NCBI GenBank assembly: GCA_009843585.1
Contig: VYDC01000248.1
Coordinates: forward strand, 21,587 to 28,722
Reading direction: 5' to 3'
DNA length: 7,136 nucleotides
From: Chloroflexota bacterium
GTDB lineage: Bacteria; Chloroflexota; Dehalococcoidia; UBA2979
Below are positions 1-5,812 of this stretch, piece by piece; positions within the stretch are counted from its first letter, which is position 1, and every line of letters starts with the position of its first letter. The notes under the pieces were generated by a model. It was not told the DNA's origin. It saw only the letters and a program-made list of their open reading frames with translations, and made no database searches. The translations under genes were made by a program, and so were the position numbers.

Positions 1-1
1 C

Positions 2-529
2 CGTGGCCGCGCGAACGGCCGCGAGGTGGCGCGCATGCGCTTCGCCGTCCAGCCAATCGTCAAGGAGATCGTCGATGAGCGCTGGGAGCGCTTCGGTGTG
101 CCGTCGACGGAGCTCACCGCCCGCTTCGACCTCCTCTTCTGCGCCGCCGCCGCGTGGGTGCGCGGTCGCTTCACGCTGGCGGAGATGCAGGAGCCGGCCT
201 ACACCGACCCGGCGATTCTGGCGCTCCGTGAGCGGTCGGAGCTCGTCCCCGATCCGGCGCGCGAGAGCTTCGACGGCTGCTCGCTCACGGTCGAGTTCAC
301 GGACGGCTCCACGGAGTCGACGTCGGTCGACGCCTTCCTGGGGAGCCCGGGCCGCCGGATGACGGACGCTCAGCTCTCCGAGCTCTTCCGCACGTCCGCG
401 GGCGACCTCCTCGCGCCGGGGCGCGCCGACGAGATTCTCGACGCGACCTGGGGGCTCGACGAGGCCGAGAGCATCCACACCCTGATGTCGCTCGCCACCC
501 TCCCCCGGGTGGATGAAGGAGGCGCCTGA
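2..529 (+). CDS. MmgE/PrpD family protein, C-terminal part (5' truncated by window edge)
   Basis: The frame is open from the first bases, so the true start lies upstream and the GTG at 26 is internal. About 175 residues are visible. They match the C-terminal region of the MmgE/PrpD family (2-methylcitrate dehydratase, iminodisuccinate epimerase and relatives), which typically shows a small-residue helix (here FDLLFCAAAAWVRGRF), a 'DPAILALRERSELVPDP' segment, a strand pair ending in a 'DGSTES' turn, and then 'GSPGRRMTDAQLSELFR', the usual G-P/R-x-x-MTDxxLxxKFR element. The sequence ends with a helix resembling the family's terminal 'LLDAxWxLDE' stretch. Family members dehydrate or isomerise hydroxy-acids in the cytoplasm; the substrate of this one cannot be told. 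The stop codon shares one base with the next gene's ATG, so translation is probably coupled to the downstream hydrolase. The family call is firm; the specific reaction is unknown. Confidence 0.88.
   Translation, partial: RGRANGREVARMRFAVQPIVKEIVDERWERFGVPSTELTARFDLLFCAAAAWVRGRFTLAEMQEPAYTDPAILALRERSELVPDPARESFDGCSLTVEFTDGSTESTSVDAFLGSPGRRMTDAQLSELFRTSAGDLLAPGRADEILDATWGLDEAESIHTLMSLATLPRVDEGGA
516..522 (+). promoter_or_regulatory. Strong ribosome binding site for the coupled hydrolase
   Basis: AAGGAGG lies inside the last codons of the MmgE/PrpD gene, six bases before the ATG at 529. It is close to the full anti-16S complement and fixes the start of the next gene. With the TGATG stop/start overlap it supports translational coupling. 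Confidence 0.8.
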
Positions 530-1344
530 TGAGCACCGTGACGCTGCCGGGCGGCGAGACGATCTGGTACAAGACCACCGGCTCCGGCGACCCGCTCGTC
601 CAGATCCACGGCTCCGCCTTCGGTCACCGCAACTTCGAGCGGATGACCCCGTTCGCCGCGCGTGACTTCGAGGTCGTCGACTTCGACCTGCCCGGATACG
701 GCGAGAGCCGCGGCGGCCCCCGGCCCGGCGGGATGGAGGGGCTCGCCGATCAGGTCTTCGAGTTCATCCGCGCCGCCGGCTACGAGCGCGTCCACGTCCA
801 CGGGACCTCGTTCGGCGCGATGATCGGTCTGACGCTCGCCGCCCGGCACCCGGAGGTCATCGACCGGCTCGTCCTCTCCTGCTTCCTGGCCCGCTACGAC
901 CGCGCGGCCCGGATGATGCGCGGGACCTGGAAGCTCGCCGCCCGCGACAGCGGCATGGAGGCGGTCGCGGATCTCACGTCTGTCGCCGGCTTCGCCCGGG
1001 GGTTCTACGAACTCGATCGCGCGGAGGCGCAACTCCAGTCAATGCGCGACGCCTTCAGCAAGACGACTCCCGAGGCCTTCATCGCCGGCACGGAGACGAT
1101 CGAGAGGACCGACCTCAGCCCCCTCGTCGCGCATGTGACCGCCCCGGCTCTGCTGATCGCCGGCGACGAGGACAACATGACGCCGTTCCGGCCGGCGCCG
1201 AGCGGTGTGGGGATGGCGCAGGTCGCGGAGCGACTGCCGCAGTGCGAGACTCACGTGCTCGAGAACTGCGGGCACTACCTGGTCATCGAGCAACCGGAGC
1301 GGGCGAGCGAGCTGGTCGCTGAGTTCCTCACCCGGGACCGCTAG
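529..1344 (+). CDS. Alpha/beta hydrolase with intact Ser-Asp-His triad
   Basis: This 271-residue protein has the normal length for a single-domain alpha/beta hydrolase. Visible landmarks in order are the oxyanion turn HGSAFG (27-32), a D-x-P-G-Y-G-E-S strand-turn (53-60), the nucleophile elbow G-T-S-F-G with Ser94, an LSCFLARYD segment opening the cap region (117-124), a helical cap (about 125-195), the acid in GDEDNMTP (probably Asp215), and the catalytic His249 in CGHYLVIEQPE. The pattern is that of small carboxylester, lactone or C-C bond hydrolases such as enol-lactonase or MhpC-like enzymes, but no substrate-specific signature is recognisable. No signal peptide is seen, so it is cytoplasmic. 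It starts on the overlapping TGATG with a strong AAGGAGG, so its product probably accompanies the MmgE/PrpD enzyme stoichiometrically. The fold and triad are clear; the reaction is unknown. Confidence 0.9.
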   Translation: MSTVTLPGGETIWYKTTGSGDPLVQIHGSAFGHRNFERMTPFAARDFEVVDFDLPGYGESRGGPRPGGMEGLADQVFEFIRAAGYERVHVHGTSFGAMIGLTLAARHPEVIDRLVLSCFLARYDRAARMMRGTWKLAARDSGMEAVADLTSVAGFARGFYELDRAEAQLQSMRDAFSKTTPEAFIAGTETIERTDLSPLVAHVTAPALLIAGDEDNMTPFRPAPSGVGMAQVAERLPQCETHVLENCGHYLVIEQPERASELVAEFLTRDR

Positions 1345-1353
1345 CGCGAGGGA

Positions 1354-1368
1354 CCCGGCGGCGCCGGG
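1354..1368 (+). repeat. Short GC-rich inverted repeat between the two hydrolase genes
   Basis: CCCGGC (1354-1359) and GCCGGG (1363-1368) form a six-base-pair stem with a three-base loop in the 48-base gap. No T tract follows, so it is not a convincing terminator. It might be an mRNA stability or attenuation element, or simply a by-product of base composition. Confidence 0.3.
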
Positions 1369-1392
1369 GCGGGGCAGGCGGACGGACCCGCG

Positions 1393-2214
1393 ATGAGCGA
1401 GACGCTGAGGCGCTCCTACGCAGACGGCCCCTACGGGCAGGTGCACGTGCTCGCGGGCGGCCCGGAAGACGGCGACTCTCCCCCGCTCTATCTGCTCCAC
1501 GCGACGGCGTACTCCTCCCAGCCCTTCATCCCCCTGATGGAGCGCCTGGCACGGGCGCGCCGCGTGTTGGCGCCGGACACCCCGGGCTACGGCAGCTCCG
1601 ACGCGCCGCCGGAGATGCCGCCGTTCGAGCTCTACGCCGACGCCTTCGTCGATCTGGTCGAGCGCACGGCCGGAGCGGGGCGCACGCCGGTCGACGTCCT
1701 GGGCTACCACACAGGCGCGCTGATCGCGACGGAGGCGGCGGCGAGGCGGCCCGACCTGATCCGCTCGCTCGTCCTGATCGGCGTCCCGTACTACCTGGGC
1801 GAGGAGCGGGAGGAGAGGCGCGCCGTGCTGGCGGCGCGCGCCGACCTGACGCAGGACTTCGAGCAGTTCCGCGAGCGCTGGGACTACTTCATCACCGACC
1901 GTACCCCCGGGCTCTCGCTCGAGCGCGCCTACGCCTGCTTCGTGGACGAGCTGCGCGCCTACCCACGGCACTGGTGGGCGCACGAGGCGCTCTTCGACTA
2001 CGAGCCGCAGGAGAGGCTTCCCCTGGTCCGCTGTCCGGTGCTGGTGCTCAACCCCGACAATGCGCTCGCGCGGCCCTCGCGGGACGCCGCGCGCATCCTG
2101 CCGCGGTCGCGGGTCGTCGAGCTCCCGGGGCTCAACAGCGCGATCTTCGATCTCGGCCCGAACATCCTCGCCGGAGAGATCGAGCGGTTCCTGGAGGCCT
2201 CGCCCGGCGAGTAG
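1393..2214 (+). CDS. Alpha/beta-hydrolase-fold protein with non-canonical active site (His in nucleophile elbow)
   Basis: This 273-residue protein follows the fold order: strand plus oxyanion-like turn LLHATAY (34-40), the PDTPGYGSSD turn (61-70), the nucleophile-elbow segment VDVLGYHTGAL (100-110), a helix then VLIGVPYYLG, a helical cap rich in charged and aromatic residues (about 135-205), strand LVLNPDN (217-223), and a final segment PGLNSAIFDLGP (245-256). In normal family members the elbow is G-x-S-x-G and the last segment carries a His. Here the elbow reads G104-Y-H106-T-G108 and the His position appears to be Asn248; the acid position aligns with Asp222 or Asn223. A classic serine-hydrolase mechanism therefore looks impossible as written. 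The protein could use His106 in a lyase- or oxygenase-like reaction, or be a binding or scaffold protein. It lies 48 bases after the canonical hydrolase on the same transcript. The start ATG has only a weak GGA-type ribosome site. Confidence 0.88.
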   Translation: MSETLRRSYADGPYGQVHVLAGGPEDGDSPPLYLLHATAYSSQPFIPLMERLARARRVLAPDTPGYGSSDAPPEMPPFELYADAFVDLVERTAGAGRTPVDVLGYHTGALIATEAAARRPDLIRSLVLIGVPYYLGEEREERRAVLAARADLTQDFEQFRERWDYFITDRTPGLSLERAYACFVDELRAYPRHWWAHEALFDYEPQERLPLVRCPVLVLNPDNALARPSRDAARILPRSRVVELPGLNSAIFDLGPNILAGEIERFLEASPGE

Positions 2215-2260
2215 CGGTATGGGAGTGGCCGTCCCGGGGTGTGCGGGGCGGAGCGGTGTC

Positions 2261-2266
2261 GGGGGA
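2261..2266 (+). promoter_or_regulatory. Ribosome binding site deciding the aminotransferase start
   Basis: GGGGGA ends six bases before the ATG at 2273. The other in-frame ATG, at 2219, has no purine-rich stretch at a suitable distance, and the 18 extra residues it would add do not look like the family N terminus. The 2273 start is therefore preferred. Confidence 0.5.
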
Positions 2267-2272
2267 TCAAGG

Positions 2273-3541
2273 ATGACGGTCGGCGGAATCGGGGCCGGGG
2301 AGACGAGGTGGAGCGCCTGGCGCGAGCAGACGCCGGCGCTTCGCCAGTACGCCTACATGAACTCCGGGTTTTCCGGGCCGTCGCGGCTCGCCGTGCACGA
2401 GGCGGTGAGGCGTCGCCTGGACCTGGAGCTTGCCCACGGCGCGACGACGAGGCGCGCGCTCGACGACCGCCAGGAGCTCGTGACCCACTATCGCGACACG
2501 ATGGGGCGGGTGCTGGGCGGCGCTTCGCCCGGCGAGATCGCCGTCACGGGCAATACGACGGAGGGCATCAACATCGTCGTCAACGGCCTCGGCCTGGGGC
2601 CGGGCGACTGCGTCGTCACGACGAGCGTGGAGCACGGGTCCGGCATCGTTCCCGCATACGTCCAGCGCGAACGCCGCGGATGCGAACTCGTGATCGTGCC
2701 GCTGGGTGCCCAGGACTCGGCCCGCGAGGTGACGGAGGCGCTCATCGCCGCGCTCGACCGCGCGCGGGGGCGGCTCGCGCTGGTCATCCTCTCCGAGATC
2801 GCGTACTCGACCGGGCAGCTGCTCCCGCTCGGCGCGATCGTCGAGGAGACCCACCGGCGCGGGGGGCTCGTCCTCGTCGACGGCGCGCAGACGGCGGGGC
2901 ACCTTCCCATCGACGTGCGCGCGAGCGAGGTCGATTTCTACGCGATCCCCTCCCACAAGTGGCTCTGCGGGCCGGAGGGGCTGGGGGCTCTCTACGTCCG
3001 GGAGGATCTCATCCCGCGGGTCGAACCCGTGAAGGTGGCTGGCCGCGCGGCGGCGTCCTATGACTTCGAGGGTTCCTTCGAGGCCGAGCGCGGTCTCATC
3101 ACGAAGTACGAGCTGACCACGACGCCCACGGCGCTCATCGCCGGGACGATCGAGGCGGCGCAGTGGTTCCTGGACTCCGGACCGGCCGCGGTCTTCGAGC
3201 GAGCCACGTCGCTCAGTCGCTACGCGCAGGATCGCTTCGAGCGGGTGGACGGCGTGCGCGTCCTCAGTCCGCGGGACGACGCGACGCGGAGCGGGCTCTT
3301 CTGCTTCACTGTGGACGGCCTGGACGCCGCGCAGGTCAATGCATGGCTCCAGCACGAGTCCCGGGTGGTGTGTCGATCGGTCGAGCAGTTCAACAGCGTG
3401 CGGCTCTCCCTGCACGCATTCAACACGCACGCCGACATCGACCGGGCGGCGTCGTCGGTCGAGCGAGCGATCCGCGAGGGGATCCCCGATGACATCGAGC
3501 CCGCATACCCGCCACAGCTCGTAGCCGGCGGCGGTCCGTAG
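2273..3541 (+). CDS. Class V aminotransferase (cysteine desulfurase / isopenicillin-N-epimerase-like, PLP-dependent)
   Basis: The 422-residue protein has the full class V fold-type I layout. It shows an N-terminal AYMNSGFSGP segment (27-36), the phosphate-binding GNTTEGIN (93-100), VTTSVEH (115-121), the cofactor-contacting LVDGAQ with Asp203 and Gln206, the Schiff-base lysine Lys229 in AIPSHKWLCGPEGLGALYV, a TTPT segment (282-286), and the carboxylate-binding Arg377 in VRLSLHAFNTHADID, the counterpart of the R-x-S-x-x-x-Y-N-T-x-x-E/D-I-D motif. The SufS-type loop with a catalytic Cys after 'R-x-G-x-H' is not there: the stretch between VVC367R and VRLSL is short and has no GHHC. It is therefore more likely an aminotransferase, epimerase or C-S/C-N lyase than a sulfur donor for Fe-S assembly. 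It sits 58 bases after the atypical hydrolase-fold gene and 91 before the transporter. The family is sure; the substrate is unknown. Confidence 0.9.
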   Translation: MTVGGIGAGETRWSAWREQTPALRQYAYMNSGFSGPSRLAVHEAVRRRLDLELAHGATTRRALDDRQELVTHYRDTMGRVLGGASPGEIAVTGNTTEGINIVVNGLGLGPGDCVVTTSVEHGSGIVPAYVQRERRGCELVIVPLGAQDSAREVTEALIAALDRARGRLALVILSEIAYSTGQLLPLGAIVEETHRRGGLVLVDGAQTAGHLPIDVRASEVDFYAIPSHKWLCGPEGLGALYVREDLIPRVEPVKVAGRAAASYDFEGSFEAERGLITKYELTTTPTALIAGTIEAAQWFLDSGPAAVFERATSLSRYAQDRFERVDGVRVLSPRDDATRSGLFCFTVDGLDAAQVNAWLQHESRVVCRSVEQFNSVRLSLHAFNTHADIDRAASSVERAIREGIPDDIEPAYPPQLVAGGGP

Positions 3542-3622
3542 CCCCGCGACGGCGCCACACCGGTCCGCGACGCGGTGGACGGGGCGGGAGCGGGCGTAGG
3601 GCGGTTGGACCGAGCGCCAGTC

Positions 3623-3627
3623 GGGAG
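3623..3627 (+). promoter_or_regulatory. Ribosome binding site of the permease gene
   Basis: GGGAG lies five bases before the ATG at 3633. This supports that start, which places a short polar N terminus ahead of the first membrane helix, as usual for the family. Confidence 0.55.
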
Positions 3628-3632
3628 CCGAC

Positions 3633-5378
3633 ATGCAGGCACGGGGCCTCAACGACACCATCCGATACGAGGCGGACGAGCGCTGCTCGCCGGGGATCGC
3701 CCTCGCCGTCGGACTCCAGGGTGTCGTGCTCGCGCTGGCGCCTCTGGTCGTGGTCGTGGCGGTTACGGCGAGGGCGGGCGGTCAGGACGAGGAGTACCTC
3801 TCGTGGGCGGTGTTCGCCGCGCTGGTGATCGCCGGGACGCTCACGGCGCTGCAGGCGAGTCGCGTCTGGCGGCTGGGGGCGGGGCACATCCAGATCATGG
3901 GCGCCACGCCCAACTTCGTCGCGGTTTCCGCGCTCGCGCTCGCGGAGGGCGGGCCGTCGCTGCTCGCGAGCCTCGTCGTCGTCTCCTCGCTCTTCTACTT
4001 GGCGCTCGCCATCTGGCTGCCGCTCCTGAGACGGGTCATCACGCCGGTCGTCTCCGGCACGGTGCTGATGCTGCTCGCAGCGACCATTCTGCCGGTGGCG
4101 CTCGACCGCGTGCGGGAGGTCCCGGAGGGCACCGCCGACGCGGCGGGGCCGACGGTGGCGCTCGCGACGCTGGCGGCCGCGACGGGGCTGGCCCTGCGCG
4201 CGTCGGGCGCGTGGCGGCTCTGGTCGCCGCTCATCGGCATCGCGGTCGGGTGCCTGGTCGCGTCGGTGTTCGGCGCCTTCGACCTGCAGCGCATCGCCGA
4301 CGCGTCGTGGGCGGGCATCCCCGCCGGGGCCCGCATCCCCGGGTTCGATCTCACTCCGGGGGTGGAGTTCTGGGCTCTGCTGCCGGTCTTCGTCGTGATC
4401 ACGCTTGTGGGGGGCGTGAAGAACATCGGTGACAGCGTGGCGATACAGGGAGCGTCTCGCCGCCGGCCGCGAGTGACCGACTTCCGTCTGGTGCAGGGGG
4501 CCCTCAACACGAACGGCCTCGGCATCCTCCTGTCCGGCATCGCGGGGACGCCCCCGACCACCGTGTACTCCTCCACGAGCGTCTCGCTCGCAAGCCTGAC
4601 GGGGGTGGCCTCGCGCAACGTCGGATTCGTGATCGGCGCGGGCCTCGTCGGTCTCGCGCTCTTCCCCAAGCTGCCCGCCCTCCTGCTCACGATCCCCAGC
4701 CCCGTGATGGGGGCCTACCTGCTGACGGCCATCGGCCTGCTATTCGTGGGGGGCATTGCGACGGTGATCCAGGGCGGGCTCGACGCCCAGAAGGCGCTCG
4801 TGGTCGGGATCGCGTTCTCGCTGGGCCTCGGGATCGAGCACCAGACGATCTTCGCGGACGTGGTGGGCGGTACCTGGGGAGCGCTGCTCGACAACGGCAT
4901 GCTGGTGGGCGCCCTCGCGGCCGTGGCGATGACGGCGTTCCTCGACCTGACCAGTCCGCGCACGGGCGGTCGGCTGCAGTCGCGGCTTCATGCCGCGTCG
5001 CTCCCGGAGATCGACGCGTTCGTCCGCGGCATCGCGGGCAGTCTCGGGTGGAACGAGGCGTCGGCAGACCGGCTGAGCGCCGCCGCCGAGGAGACCCTGA
5101 TGTCCCTCGCGCCCCACGGTGACGGGGCCGCCCGCGAGGACGCTCCGCGCCTGATCGTCGCTGCCCGTCCGGCGGCGGCCGCGGTGGAGATGGAGTTCCT
5201 GGCCGTCTTCGACGAGGAGAACATCGAGGACCGGCTGGCGTATCTGGAGGAGGAGTCCGAGGGTCTGGCGGAGGGGGAGGTGTCGCTCCGCCTGCTGCGG
5301 CACTATGCCTCGTCGGTTCACCACCAGAAGTACTACGGGCTCGACGTCGTCACCGTGCAGGTGAAGGGCTCGCGGTAG
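3633..5378 (+). CDS. NCS2-family (xanthine/uracil permease-like) transporter fused to a C-terminal RsbW-like ATPase domain
   Basis: Residues 1 to about 440 of this 581-residue protein are an NCS2/NAT-type permease with roughly 14 hydrophobic segments. Landmarks are GHIQIMGATPNFVAV (84-98, TM3 region), ITPVVSGTVLMLL (136-148), GGVKNIGDSVA (260-270, TM8), and TVYSSTSVSLASLTGVASRNVG (310-331, the TM10 signature ending in TGVASR). Family members import nucleobases or related ring compounds with a cation. Two binding-site positions differ from the usual pattern: the TM8 Glu of 'E-x-I-G-D' is Lys263 (Asp267 is kept), and the Gln/Asn pair before TGVASR is Thr315/Ser316. Residues about 455-581 are soluble and resemble RsbW/SpoIIAB ATPases: AAAEETLMSLAPHG (483-496) parallels their E-x-x-x-N-x-x-x-H-G box with Asn replaced by Ser491, and EVSLRLLRHYAS (549-560) parallels the G-L-x-L helix without the glycines. 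Typical permeases end near 430-460 residues, so the tail is a real extension. It is last in the left gene block and probably imports the pathway substrate. Confidence 0.87.
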   Translation: MQARGLNDTIRYEADERCSPGIALAVGLQGVVLALAPLVVVVAVTARAGGQDEEYLSWAVFAALVIAGTLTALQASRVWRLGAGHIQIMGATPNFVAVSALALAEGGPSLLASLVVVSSLFYLALAIWLPLLRRVITPVVSGTVLMLLAATILPVALDRVREVPEGTADAAGPTVALATLAAATGLALRASGAWRLWSPLIGIAVGCLVASVFGAFDLQRIADASWAGIPAGARIPGFDLTPGVEFWALLPVFVVITLVGGVKNIGDSVAIQGASRRRPRVTDFRLVQGALNTNGLGILLSGIAGTPPTTVYSSTSVSLASLTGVASRNVGFVIGAGLVGLALFPKLPALLLTIPSPVMGAYLLTAIGLLFVGGIATVIQGGLDAQKALVVGIAFSLGLGIEHQTIFADVVGGTWGALLDNGMLVGALAAVAMTAFLDLTSPRTGGRLQSRLHAASLPEIDAFVRGIAGSLGWNEASADRLSAAAEETLMSLAPHGDGAAREDAPRLIVAARPAAAAVEMEFLAVFDEENIEDRLAYLEEESEGLAEGEVSLRLLRHYASSVHHQKYYGLDVVTVQVKGSR

Positions 5379-5570
5379 CGAGGGAGCGGTCGGCGCACAG
5401 GCTCGGGCCGTCTGGTGCCCGCGGGCTCCGCCCGATCTACGTCGGTGCGGAGTGGCGGCGGAGAGTGGAGGCTCTCGAGAGCGCCTCCGAAGCGAGCCCC
5501 CAGGCCGCTCGCCGCGGGGACGCTCGGCGGCGGACGCCGCTGCCTGGTCCAGCCCGAGGCGAGGCGAGGA

Positions 5571-5592
5571 TGGTACGTTGACGGGCGTCAAC
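5571..5592 (+). promoter_or_regulatory. Candidate extended -10 promoter overlapped by a 16-base inverted repeat (putative operator)
   Basis: TGGTACGTT (5571-5579) fits an extended -10 element TGnTAnnnT, though no good -35 is visible 16-18 bases upstream. GTTGACGGGCGTCAAC (5577-5592) is a perfect inverted repeat with seven-base arms around GG. The repeat would cover the end of the -10 box and the expected start of transcription near 5586, a typical position for a repressor operator. It lies just ahead of the PPTase-like frame and the third hydrolase. The repeat is seen directly; the promoter and operator roles are inferred. Confidence 0.4.
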
Positions 5593-5596
5593 CGCG

Positions 5597-5812
5597 TTGG
5601 TCTCGGGGCTGTGGACGATGAAGGAAGCGCTGGTGAAGTCAGACGGCACGGGCTTCTTGCTGGACCCGACCGGCTTCGAGATGCCGGCCGCCGTCCGCCG
5701 GGGCGCGACCGCTGGCCGGCCGGTGGACGACCTGAGTAACGGGCACTTCGCCGCAGCGCTCGCCCGCGACGTCGAGCCGGCCCCGGCCCGTAGCGGGCAA
5801 CCGGCGGGGTGA
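5597..5812 (+). pseudogene. Short frame resembling the C-terminal half of a 4'-phosphopantetheinyl transferase
   Basis: Reading from the TTG at 5597, the first residues are LVSGLWTMKEALVKSDGTGF. This closely resembles the W-T-x-K-E-x-x-x-K-x-x-G-x-G motif of Sfp-type phosphopantetheinyl transferases, whose Glu (here residue 10) binds Mg2+. The following LLDPTGFEMP and the later NGHFAAALARDVEP fit the remaining strands of that fold loosely. The upstream half with the D-x-E metal pair is missing: an in-frame stop sits at 5579-5581 and I see no such motif in the other frames before it. About 90% of codons end in G or C, and the stop overlaps the next GTG start as GTGA, so translation is plausible. 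An alternative start is ATG 5618, with CGGGG before it. It may be a decayed transferase, a small protein, or a chance resemblance. Enzymes of this family activate carrier proteins of polyketide synthases, and one such synthase lies at the right edge. Confidence 0.4.

Noticed and set aside
2219..2272. Alternative ATG start at 2219 for the aminotransferase
   Set aside because: No ribosome site precedes it, and the extra residues (Gly/Arg/Val-rich) do not fit the family N terminus.
3558..3577. CACCG/CGGTG hairpin between the aminotransferase and the permease as a terminator
   Set aside because: The stem has only five pairs, a ten-base loop and no T run, which is not distinguishable from chance in GC-rich DNA.
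2267..3661. Long minus-strand open frame opposite the aminotransferase
   Set aside because: It is Arg/Gly/Asp-rich with no recognisable domain, and it lies antiparallel to a clearly conserved PLP enzyme. Long antisense frames are expected in DNA this GC-rich.
5379..5570. Overlapping short frames in the permease-to-PPTase-like gap as small genes
   Set aside because: All three frames are Arg/Gly/Pro/Ser-rich without motifs, and no frame has a ribosome site with conserved-looking sequence.
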